This document shows positions 7,722 to 13,747 of a stretch of DNA of 33,902 nucleotides, one piece after another. The notes beneath the pieces are model-generated. The model was not told the origin of the DNA, searched no databases, and worked only from the letters and a program-made list of their open reading frames with translations. Origin of the DNA: DATFEN01 sp035691285 (lineage in GTDB: Bacteria; Acidobacteriota; Vicinamibacteria; Fen-336); NCBI GenBank assembly GCA_035691285.1, contig DASSJI010000231.1:1-33902 (forward strand). Reading direction: 5' to 3'. The position numbers and the translations under genes were made by a program. Within the stretch, counting starts at the first letter, position 1, and each line of letters begins with the position of its first letter.

Positions 7722-9193
7722 GACTCCTCCGCCTGGACGAGGAACAAAGCGGCAGACTTCATCACCTCGTGGGGCGCCTCGAGCCCGGTCCAGGTCTCGA
7801 ACTGGGCCAGGGCCTGGGCGATGAGCATCTCGAGGCCGCCGATCGTCCGGCAGCCGGCCGCGGTGGCTTCGCGCAGCAGGCGCGTCTCCAGCGGGTCGTA
7901 CACCATGTCGAACACGACGGCGCCCGGCCGCAGGAGCTCGGCGGGGACCGGCGTGTCGTCGTGGCAGGCGTGCGAGCCGACCGGCGTCGCGTTCACCAGG
8001 ACGTCGTACTCGCGGGCAAGCCCGTCGCCGAGGTCGCCCCAGCCACAGCCCACGGCGGCGGCGATCGCTCGGGCCTGACCCGGGTCGCGAGCCAACACCG
8101 TCACCCGCGCGCCCTTGCGGTGCAAGGCGAGGGCCGCAGCCCGCGCCGCGCCGCCTGCGCCCACGATGGTCACGGCCCTGCCTTGGAGGTCGAGGAGGCG
8201 GCGCAGGGGCGCCGTCACGCCGCGCCCGTCGGTGGTCGAGCCCTGCAGGAGGCCGTCGTGGATCACCACGGTGTTCACGCTGCCGCACAGGGCGGCGTCC
8301 TCCTCGATCTCGTGGAGGTGCTCGAGGATCGCGGTCTTGAACGGCCGCGTCACGCTGAAGCCCGAGAGGCGCAGGGCCGGCAAGGCGCGGATGAACGGCT
8401 CGAGGGCGTCGGTCTGGAGCGGCACGTAGACCGCGCGCAGGCCGCGCGCCTCGAAGGCGCGGTTGTGGAGGATCGGCGACAGGCTGCGCGCCACGTCCGT
8501 GCCCAGGACGCCGTAGACCTTGGTGTCCGGGCCGATGTCGCGGACACGGAAGAGGTCGGCCATGACGGAGGCTTCCAGCTGGCCCGGCGCGGCCTCGAAT
8601 CCGGCGGCCGCGGAGGCGTAGGTGAAGGGCGCGCCATAGCGGCCGGCCAGCACGCGCGTGAAGATCCCGAGCGGCCCCATGGCGATCGCGACCAGGGGCA
8701 CGCCTCCCCGGCGCGACGCGCTCTCCGCGAGGGCGACGAGGCGCCCGACGTCCGCGAACGTGCGGGGCGTGACGGCGATCTTGACCACGTCGGCGCCGCG
8801 CTCGCACATGCGGGCGTAGAGCCCCTCGAGGTCCTCGGGAACACCCTCGAGGTCGTGCCACGACACGATCAGTCCGTTGCCCGACTTCTCCAGCATCACC
8901 TCGAGGAAGCCGCTGCGGAGCTCGACGTCCACCCAGTCGAAGCCGCGCTTCGCCGCCTCGAGCAGGAGCGCGCGACGCCGAGCGACGTCCCCGTCGAAAC
9001 GACCGCCCTCCGCGACGGGACGGCACGTGAAGACGAGGGGCTTCGTCTTCGCTCTGAGAAGCGTCAGCAGGTCCAGGTCGAGGACGAGGTCGCCCCGGAT
9101 CTCGAAGAGGTCGGCGACGGGCGCCAGGTCGACCATGCGGTCGATCGTCCGCTCCGTCGTCTCCTCGGTCAGGCTGACACAGATCTGCGTCAT
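7718..9193 (-). CDS. aroDE: Bifunctional 3-dehydroquinate dehydratase / shikimate dehydrogenase (AroD-AroE fusion)
   Basis: This 491-residue fusion catalyses steps 3 and 4 of the shikimate pathway. Residues 1 to about 220 are a type I dehydroquinase: FEIRGDLV (Glu/Arg), TCRPVAEGGRFDGD, SWHDLEGVP with the catalytic His, DVVKIAVTPRT with the Schiff-base Lys, and AAPGQLEAS. Residues from about 227 are shikimate dehydrogenase: YGVLGTDVARSLSPILHN, FSVTRPFKTAIL with the catalytic Lys, GSVNTVV, TTDGRGV with the catalytic Asp, the NADP loop VGAGGAARAAAL, NATPVGS and FDMVYDPLETRLL. The same domain order occurs in plants and scattered bacteria. It is the first structural gene of the operon; its ATG lies 13 nt after the T-run of the terminator at 9207-9236. 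Confidence 0.96.
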   Translation of the reverse strand: MTQICVSLTEETTERTIDRMVDLAPVADLFEIRGDLVLDLDLLTLLRAKTKPLVFTCRPVAEGGRFDGDVARRRALLLEAAKRGFDWVDVELRSGFLEVMLEKSGNGLIVSWHDLEGVPEDLEGLYARMCERGADVVKIAVTPRTFADVGRLVALAESASRRGGVPLVAIAMGPLGIFTRVLAGRYGAPFTYASAAAGFEAAPGQLEASVMADLFRVRDIGPDTKVYGVLGTDVARSLSPILHNRAFEARGLRAVYVPLQTDALEPFIRALPALRLSGFSVTRPFKTAILEHLHEIEEDAALCGSVNTVVIHDGLLQGSTTDGRGVTAPLRRLLDLQGRAVTIVGAGGAARAAALALHRKGARVTVLARDPGQARAIAAAVGCGWGDLGDGLAREYDVLVNATPVGSHACHDDTPVPAELLRPGAVVFDMVYDPLETRLLREATAAGCRTIGGLEMLIAQALAQFETWTGLEAPHEVMKSAALFLVQAEES

Positions 9194-9206
9194 CTCGGCC
9201 TAAAGC

Positions 9207-9237
9207 AAAAAACCTCTTCAGGGCTCCCTGAAGAGGT
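9207..9237 (-). terminator. Intrinsic terminator of the aroDE-his leader (attenuator)
   Basis: Read on the minus strand, CCTCTTCAGG - GAGC - CCTGAAGAGG forms a perfect 10-bp stem with a 4-nt loop (arms 9236-9227 and 9222-9213), extendable by one A-U pair, and is followed directly by six T residues (9212-9207). It lies 13 nt before the aroDE start codon and downstream of the promoter at 9353-9382. It therefore sits between promoter and operon, where only an attenuator makes sense. On the plus strand there is no T-run after the stem, so it is directional. Confidence 0.9.
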
Positions 9238-9265
9238 CTTTCGCTGCGCCCGATCTCCCCAGGAA
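9225..9265 (-). promoter_or_regulatory. Putative antiterminator helix competing with the leader terminator
   Basis: On the minus strand the segment UUCCUGGGGAG (9265-9255) can pair over 11 consecutive positions, three of them G-U, with CUCUUCAGGGA (9235-9225), which is the 5' arm of the terminator stem plus loop bases. The two foldings are mutually exclusive, as in classical attenuators. A weaker upstream segment CCGGAA (9282-9277) could pair with UUCC-U-GG (9265-9259, one bulge) and act as anti-antiterminator. This comes from hand pairing, without energy calculation. Confidence 0.55.
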
Positions 9266-9283
9266 ACCCGCTCCGCTTCCGGC

Positions 9284-9304
9284 GGCCGGGCCCCGGGCCC
9301 GGCC
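9284..9304 (-). promoter_or_regulatory. GC-rich hairpin immediately after the leader-peptide stop codon
   Basis: A 21-nt inverted repeat, GGCCGGGCCC and its complement around one central base, allows a 9-bp all-GC stem with a 3-nt loop. It begins at the very next base after the TAG of the leader ORF. A ribosome sitting on that stop codon would mask its 5' arm, while one stalled on the His codons would leave it free. It could serve as a pause hairpin or as a switching element of the attenuator. Confidence 0.7.
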
Positions 9305-9346
9305 CTACACGTGGCGGTGATGGAGGATCGAACGCCAGCTACGCAC
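9305..9346 (-). CDS. hisL: Putative histidine-rich leader peptide (13 aa) of the aroDE-his operon
   Basis: This GTG-initiated ORF of 13 codons plus TAG encodes VRSWRSILHHRHV, with three His among residues 9-12. It lies between a strong promoter and a terminator upstream of an operon holding most his genes, the setting of a his leader peptide. By the usual -10 to +1 distance the transcript would start on the G of the GTG itself, so the peptide would be read from a leaderless mRNA; no Shine-Dalgarno sequence exists in front of it. The run of His codons is shorter than the seven of the enterobacterial leader, so the sensing role is inferred from position and composition. Confidence 0.65.
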   Translation of the reverse strand: MRSWRSILHHRHV

Positions 9347-9352
9347 GAAGCG

Positions 9353-9382
9353 ATTCTAGGAGCCGGTCTTCCGGGGTGTCAA
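9353..9382 (-). promoter_or_regulatory. Sigma70-type promoter of the aroDE-his operon
   Basis: On the minus strand a perfect -35 TTGACA (9382-9377) is followed after 18 bp by TAGAAT (9358-9353), five of six matches to the -10 consensus. Predicted transcription starts near 9346, at the first base of the leader-peptide GTG. It is the best consensus promoter seen in the window, and the genes downstream have no room for another one between them. Confidence 0.85.
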
Positions 9383-9396
9383 GCGGTGCGCCGCGC

Positions 9397-9402
9397 TAGA
9401 CT
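9397..9402 (+). promoter_or_regulatory. Probable -10 box for the OsmC-like gene
   Basis: TAGACT lies seven bases before the ATG at 9410, which predicts transcription starting at about 9409, i.e. an essentially leaderless mRNA. No convincing -35 box is seen. The support is the match of the hexamer and the repeated use of the same -10 to start spacing elsewhere in this window. Confidence 0.45.
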
Positions 9403-9409
9403 CGGCGCC

Positions 9410-9823
9410 ATGAGCGAACGCCCGCCGGTGGAGTTGACCCTCGTCTGGGACGGCGACCTGCGCTTTCGGGGCGCGGCGACCGACGGCCGCGAGGTCGTCC
9501 TCGACGGCGACGCGCGCGCCGCGATCTCTCCCGTCGAGGCGCTCGGGTTCGCCCTCGCCAGCTGCATGGGCGCGGACCTCGTCCACATCCTCAGGAAGCA
9601 GCGGGCGGAGCTACGCGGCTGCGAGGTCCGCTTCAGCGGACGCCGCGCCCAGACGGAGCCGCGTCGCTACCTTGCCGTCGAGCTGTCCTTCGTGCTGCGA
9701 GGCGCCGTCGAGCCGGGGCACGTCGAGCGCGCTCTCGCGCTGTCGCAGGAGAAATACTGCTCGGTCTGGCACAGCCTGCGACAGGATGTCGAGATGACCG
9801 TCCGCTACGACATCAGCAAGTAG
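9410..9823 (+). CDS. OsmC/Ohr family protein
   Basis: OsmC and Ohr proteins are small dimeric thiol peroxidases that reduce organic hydroperoxides, though many members lack a proven substrate. The 137-residue protein has the two family cysteines, C52 in ALASCMGADLVHIL and C117 in SQEKYCSVWHSL, on the two long helices. An extra Cys is at 71. Length and the swapped beta-sheet/helix pattern fit the family. The ATG is chosen because it follows a TAGACT -10 box and gives a standard N-terminus. It diverges from the aroDE-his promoter; the two start regions are about 60 bp apart. Peroxidase activity is likely but unproven. Confidence 0.88.
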   Translation: MSERPPVELTLVWDGDLRFRGAATDGREVVLDGDARAAISPVEALGFALASCMGADLVHILRKQRAELRGCEVRFSGRRAQTEPRRYLAVELSFVLRGAVEPGHVERALALSQEKYCSVWHSLRQDVEMTVRYDISK

Positions 9824-9841
9824 CAGTTTCTACAACATCAG

Positions 9842-9860
9842 GGAGAGCGCGCGACTCTCC
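9842..9860. repeat. Small hairpin downstream of the OsmC-like gene
   Basis: GGAGAG and CTCTCC are separated by seven bases and form a 6-bp stem 18 nt after the OsmC-like stop codon. No T-run follows on either strand, so it is at best a weak 3'-end structure. The surrounding 9824-9930 is clearly more AT-rich than the rest of the window and holds no ORF that looks coding. Confidence 0.3.
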
Positions 9861-9928
9861 ACCCCAATATCTTGAGGTAATACGTTAGGTCTGATCCAGA
9901 ACTCCTTGTCAACAAAAGATAATTTCTC

Positions 9929-9958
9929 TTGACTGGGTGCGCGCGGAGCCCCCATACT
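9929..9958 (+). promoter_or_regulatory. Probable sigma70 promoter of the Cys-rich lipoprotein gene
   Basis: TTGACT (9929-9934) and CATACT (9953-9958) are separated by 18 bp, matching the consensus at five and four positions respectively. Transcription would begin near 9965, giving a 5' leader of about 48 nt before the ATG at 10013. It lies at the end of an AT-rich intergenic patch, as promoters often do. Confidence 0.55.
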
Positions 9959-10012
9959 CGTTGTCCAGCTCGTCCAGAACAGAGACGCCTGTCGCAGGCT
10001 CGGGGGTGTGAG

Positions 10013-10681
10013 ATGAAGGCTGCCGCGACGCGGTTCCCGTGGCTTGGTCTCGCCGTCTTCCTGGGCGCGTGCAACGCGCACGACGCTCCCCAGATCCCAA
10101 CAGCGGCCACGCGGGAACGCGCCGCCGCCGCGGCGCCCGCGAGCGACCTCGCGAGCGCGAGCGGCGGGCCGGCGGGCTTCTTCGCGTCGTTCCGGGTCGA
10201 GCCGCAGCCGGGCACCGACGGGGTGATCCGCGGGAGCTCGCCGCTGCCCGTCGAGTTCGACCTGTGCCGCTCCAGGGCCGACGCCGGCAAGCCCCTGTAC
10301 TTCCTCTTCGACTGGAACTTCGACCACGTGGCGGACGTGATCGGCACCGGCGACACCTGCCTCCAGACGCACACCTTCAACGCGAAGGACAGCCCGGACG
10401 GGACGTTCGAGGCCAACGTCTGCCTGGCGAACGGCGACCCACGGGCGCACTCGCCCAACACGTACATCACCTGCCGGTCGTACGAGATCAGGGTCACGAG
10501 CTTCCCCCAGAGCAATTGCGAACACAGTCGCTGTGTGCAGGGCGGCCCGCTGACCTCCGACTGCAACAACTGCGTCACGGCGATCTGCGCCGTCGACCCG
10601 TACTGTTGCGGCGCCTTCGGAGGGTTCTGGGACAGCATCTGCGTCGGCGAGGTGGCGTCAGTCTGCGGAAAGAGCTGCTGA
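10013..10681 (+). CDS. Predicted lipoprotein with C-terminal Cys-rich CC-x-W-D module
   Basis: The function of this 222-residue protein is unknown. It starts with a lipoprotein signal, MKAAATRFPWLGLAVFLGAC, with the lipobox Cys at 20, followed by an Ala-rich linker to about residue 55. A middle region holds FDLCRSRADAGKPLYFLFDW and NFDHVADVIGTGDTCLQTHTF, reminiscent of an Ig-like/PKD-type beta domain. The last 40 residues are Cys-rich, with SDCNNCVTAICAVDPYCC, WDSICVGEVASVC and a terminal Cys. Similar C-x-x-D-x-x-C-C-...-W-D-x-x-C-V modules occur, to my knowledge, in secreted proteins of myxobacteria and related phyla, often as repeats; here there is one. All this suggests a disulfide-rich surface protein. 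Confidence 0.82.
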   Translation: MKAAATRFPWLGLAVFLGACNAHDAPQIPTAATRERAAAAAPASDLASASGGPAGFFASFRVEPQPGTDGVIRGSSPLPVEFDLCRSRADAGKPLYFLFDWNFDHVADVIGTGDTCLQTHTFNAKDSPDGTFEANVCLANGDPRAHSPNTYITCRSYEIRVTSFPQSNCEHSRCVQGGPLTSDCNNCVTAICAVDPYCCGAFGGFWDSICVGEVASVCGKSC

Positions 10682-10704
10682 CGCCGGGGCCAGCGGCCCG
10701 GCGC
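10682..10704. terminator. GC-rich hairpin between convergent genes
   Basis: CGCCGGGGCC - AGC - GGCCCGGCG forms a stem of nine pairs with one bulged G. It fills the 24-bp gap between the lipoprotein stop (plus) and the M28 peptidase stop (minus). It lacks a T-run on either side, so termination by the hairpin alone is uncertain, but the place suits a bidirectional terminator or 3'-end protecting structure. Confidence 0.4.
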
Positions 10705-10705
10705 T

Positions 10706-12472
10706 TCACCTCGAGGCGCTGGGCCTCTCCCCGAGCGTGACCTGGAGCGCGACCTCCCCTCCGTCCCGTTCGACGACCACCTCCACGACCTCCCCCGGCT
10801 TTCGCTCGCCCAGGGCAGCCGTGTAGTCGTAGATGCCGCGGATCTTGCGCTCGCCGAAGCGCACGATCGTGTCGCCGCCGCGCAAGCCGGCCTTCTCGGC
10901 GGGCGACCCGGGGGTCACGCCCGAGATCCGGACGCCGGGCGCCTCGCTGCCGTAGTCCGGGATCCCGCCCACCCACACGCGGAAGCCGCGGCCGGCGCGG
11001 AGCTGATCCTCCTTCTCGGCCGCCACGCGCGTGAACTCCACGGGCGCCGGCGAGCCGGCGAGATCGGCGACGACTCCCGAGACGAGGTCCACGACCCGAG
11101 CGAGGCCAGGGGCGTTGAGCTTGTCCCAGGTGTCGCTGGCCTTGTGGTAGTCCGAGTGGACGCCGGTGAAGAGGAACAGGACCGGCTTCGAGGCGAGGTA
11201 GAAGGAGCTGTGATCCGAAGGGCCGAGGCCGCCTTCGTGCCAGCGCAGCCTCAGGTTGACGGCCCGGTTCGCCTCCTCGACGAGCGGCCGCCAGGCGGGG
11301 CTCGTGCCCACGCCGTGGACGTCGAGTGTGTCCTCCCGCAGCCGCCCGACCATGTCCAGGTTCACCATGGCCGCGATGCGCTCGAGCGGCAAGGGCGGGT
11401 TCTTCAAGAAGTAGCTCGAGCCCAGCGCGCCGAGCTCCTCCGCGCCGAAGGCGGCGAACAGCACCGTGCGGGCCGGGTACGCGCCCGCCAGGCGCCGCGC
11501 GATCTCCAGCACTGCGGCGACGCCGGAAGCGTTGTCGTCGGCGCCGTGGTGGATCTTCCCCTCGGGCCGGGCCTCGAGCGATCCGGACAGCCCGAGGCCC
11601 AGGTGATCGTAGTGGGCCCCGATCACGACGGCTCCCGCGGCGGGGTCCACGCCGGGCCGCAGCGCGGCCACGTTGTGGGTGGCGGAGCGTCGCGGCTTCA
11701 CGTCGGCCGCCAGGACCACGCGCGCGACGAGCTCGACGGCCCTCCCGTGGCCGGAGTCCGCGCTCCTCTGGGCCGCGTCGAGCGTCGTCCCGGAGCCCTC
11801 GAACAGGGTTTCGGCCACCCGACGTCGCACCGACAGGACGGGGAGTCCGGCGTCGACCAGGGAGGCGTCGGAGCGCAGCGCCACCAGCTCGTCCTTCGCG
11901 TCCGGCGTCGCAGGTCCCGTGACGACCAGGAGCGCCGCGGCGCCGCCCTTGTGGGCGCTCGCCGCCTTGTGGCGCAACGCCACGAAGGGGGCCCACTTCG
12001 ACTGCGGGTCGTCGCCTCCCGGCGCGTGACGGAGCACCAGCACGACCTTCCCGCTGACGTCCAGGCCATCGTAGTCGTCGACGCCCAGGTCCTTGGCCAC
12101 GAGTCCATACCCGGCGAAGACGGCGGTCCCCTCGGCGGGCCCCGCCGCCGAGAACGACACGGGCCGGAAGTCCTCGCCGGACTGGTACGGCTTGCCTGCC
12201 ACCACGAGCCGGCTCCGGCGGCCGAGGGTCACGCCGTCGATGAAGCCGAAGCTCTGCAGATACGACGATCCGAAGGCCGGCTTCAGGCCGAGGGCCTTGA
12301 AACGCTCCGCGATCCAGGTCGCGGCCTGGTCGGCCTCACGGGTGCCGGCGCGACGGCCCTTCCATCGGTCCGCGGCCAGCCGCCTCACGTCCTCGTGCAG
12401 CCGAAGGACGTCGTCGCCGGGTCCTTGAGCCAGGACGAGGAGCGCGACCGCGGCGATGCCCATCGCCGTCAT
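10706..12472 (-). CDS. M28-family zinc aminopeptidase with PA and PDZ domains
   Basis: M28 metallopeptidases release N-terminal amino acids using two zinc ions, typically outside the cytoplasm. The 588-residue protein starts with a short hydrophobic segment (GIAAVALLVLAQG) that may be a signal peptide. A PA-like insert covers roughly residues 120-230. The di-zinc ligands are recognisable: GAHYDHLG (His), HHGADDNASGVAAVLE (bridging Asp), FGAEELGALGS (Glu pair), NLDMVGR (Asp) and SDYHKASDTWD (His). The last 100 residues form a PDZ domain (VRISGVTPGSPAEKAGLRGG). The ATG overlaps the stop of the MFS gene as ATGA, supporting this start over the Met three codons later. The natural substrate is unknown. 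Confidence 0.92.
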   Translation of the reverse strand: MTAMGIAAVALLVLAQGPGDDVLRLHEDVRRLAADRWKGRRAGTREADQAATWIAERFKALGLKPAFGSSYLQSFGFIDGVTLGRRSRLVVAGKPYQSGEDFRPVSFSAAGPAEGTAVFAGYGLVAKDLGVDDYDGLDVSGKVVLVLRHAPGGDDPQSKWAPFVALRHKAASAHKGGAAALLVVTGPATPDAKDELVALRSDASLVDAGLPVLSVRRRVAETLFEGSGTTLDAAQRSADSGHGRAVELVARVVLAADVKPRRSATHNVAALRPGVDPAAGAVVIGAHYDHLGLGLSGSLEARPEGKIHHGADDNASGVAAVLEIARRLAGAYPARTVLFAAFGAEELGALGSSYFLKNPPLPLERIAAMVNLDMVGRLREDTLDVHGVGTSPAWRPLVEEANRAVNLRLRWHEGGLGPSDHSSFYLASKPVLFLFTGVHSDYHKASDTWDKLNAPGLARVVDLVSGVVADLAGSPAPVEFTRVAAEKEDQLRAGRGFRVWVGGIPDYGSEAPGVRISGVTPGSPAEKAGLRGGDTIVRFGERKIRGIYDYTAALGERKPGEVVEVVVERDGGEVALQVTLGERPSASR

Positions 12473-13716
12473 CCTAAACCGGACGCGGCGCGTTCGTGCG
12501 CCTCGCGCCGGTCCATCGCCCTCACGGCCGAGGCCCAGACGGCGAACGGGACGGCGCTCAGGAGCCCCGCCGCGAGCACCGTGTGGCGGATCCCGAGACG
12601 GTCCATCAGCGCCCCCCACAGCAGCGAGAACAGCATCGCGGCGAGGTGGTTCGAGGCCAGCTCGAGGCCGAACAGCCGGCCGCGCAACCGCTCCGGGACC
12701 GTGCGCTGCAGGAGGATGGTGCTGAACGTCCAGGTGGACGAGCCGCCCGCCCCGCGCAGCAGGATCGCGAGAGCGAAGACCGCGAGGGAGGGCGCCGCAG
12801 CCAAGGCCAGGAGGGCGGCCGCGAGGAGCGCGGAGCCCGCCGTCACGAAGCGGCGCATGCGGGCGGTGCTGCCGTCGTTCACGCGGTTGAGGACGAGCGG
12901 GCCGAGGATCGCGCCCATCCCGAAGGAGGCCCACGCCAGGCCCAGGGACAGCGCGCCCTCGTCGCCCCAGGGGAACACCCGGGTCGCGAACACGATCATG
13001 AAGGCGTCCACGGTCGCGATGCCCAGGATGGTCTTGACGAGCAGCGTCGCGAGCGTGACGGGGTGGCGGCGCAGGTAGGCCAGGCCCTCGCCGACGGAGA
13101 GGTCGGACGTTCCGGCGTGCTCCTTCGGATGCACCTGGTGGCGCCGGATCGAGAGGATCAGCATCGCCGAGATCAGGAAGCTGGCCGCGTCCACCAGGAA
13201 CGCGGCTCCCATCCCGAAAGCGGCCAGCAGCGTCCCGCTGGCCAGGCCTCCCACAGCGGCCATGACCGACCACGTGACGCTCGACAGCGTCGAAGCGCGC
13301 ACCAGCTCGGCGTCGTCCACCAGGCTCGGGAGGATCGCCGCCCGGCCCGGCTCGAAGACGGTGGCCACGCTGAAGTGGAGGAGGGCGAGAGCGTAGAGGG
13401 GCAGGAGGCGCCCGGACGACGAAGCCGGGATGAACGCCAGCACGACGAGCACCCGCGCGAGGTCGCTCGCGACCAGCAGGCCGCGGCGGTCGAAGCGGTC
13501 CACCAGCGCTCCGCTCCACGGGCCAAGCACGACCATCGGGAGGAGCTGCGTGACGATGAGGGCGCCGAGGGCCAGGCCCGAGCCCTGGCTCGCCCGCACG
13601 ACCGCGACCGACAGTGCGACGAGGGTGAACCAGTCGCCGCCGAGGCTGATGACCTCGGCGATCCAAAGGCGCGCGAAGGCCGGGCGCCGCCGGAGGAGCG
13701 CGAGGGTCTCCCTCAC
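12469..13716 (-). CDS. MFS transporter, EntS/MFS_3-like exporter
   Basis: This is a 415-residue major facilitator with about 12 hydrophobic segments spread over the whole length. It starts LRRRPAFARLWIAEVISLGGDWFTLVAL, a hallmark of the MFS_3 group that contains enterobactin exporter EntS and macrolide effluxers. GPWSGALVDRFDRRGLLVASD matches the loop 2-3 signature (G-x-x-x-D-R-x-x-R-R). The substrate cannot be told. The GTG start is placed one base after a predicted transcription start, following a TAGACT -10 box. The stop is coupled to the M28 peptidase start (ATGA), so transporter and peptidase are probably co-expressed. Confidence 0.88.
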   Translation of the reverse strand: MRETLALLRRRPAFARLWIAEVISLGGDWFTLVALSVAVVRASQGSGLALGALIVTQLLPMVVLGPWSGALVDRFDRRGLLVASDLARVLVVLAFIPASSSGRLLPLYALALLHFSVATVFEPGRAAILPSLVDDAELVRASTLSSVTWSVMAAVGGLASGTLLAAFGMGAAFLVDAASFLISAMLILSIRRHQVHPKEHAGTSDLSVGEGLAYLRRHPVTLATLLVKTILGIATVDAFMIVFATRVFPWGDEGALSLGLAWASFGMGAILGPLVLNRVNDGSTARMRRFVTAGSALLAAALLALAAAPSLAVFALAILLRGAGGSSTWTFSTILLQRTVPERLRGRLFGLELASNHLAAMLFSLLWGALMDRLGIRHTVLAAGLLSAVPFAVWASAVRAMDRREAHERAASGLG

Positions 13717-13723
13717 CGGCGGG

Positions 13724-13733
13724 AGTCTAGACT
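13724..13733. promoter_or_regulatory. Palindromic bidirectional promoter core between MFS gene and glycosyltransferase
   Basis: AGTCTAGACT is a perfect palindrome that reads TAGACT on both strands (plus 13728-13733, minus 13729-13724), two -10 boxes overlapping by two bases. On the minus strand the MFS GTG begins eight bases after the box (predicted +1 at 13717, GTG at 13716). On the plus strand the ATG at 13748 lies 14 nt away (predicted +1 near 13740). No clear -35 boxes are seen. The intergenic gap is only 31 bp, so both promoters must lie here or inside the genes. Confidence 0.6.
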
Positions 13734-13747
13734 ACGCTCGTTCCGAG

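Noticed and set aside
9305..9346. Leader peptide as a tryptophan or aromatic sensor for aroDE
   Set aside because: It has only one Trp codon (residue 4), far from the stop, against three His codons grouped just before the stop; the operon is mostly his genes.
9193..9382. T-box riboswitch as an alternative for the his leader
   Set aside because: The leader is only about 150 nt, without a recognisable specifier loop, AG-bulge or the T-box bulge sequence, while a short His-rich ORF is present.
7769..9409. Plus-strand open frame running into the OsmC-like gene, suggesting a larger protein
   Set aside because: This part is antisense to aroDE and crosses the promoter and terminator of the his leader. 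The OsmC family homology starts only at 9410.
9830..10638. Minus-strand open frames opposite the lipoprotein gene
   Set aside because: They show no family motif, whereas the plus strand has a lipoprotein signal, ordered Cys pattern and promoter.
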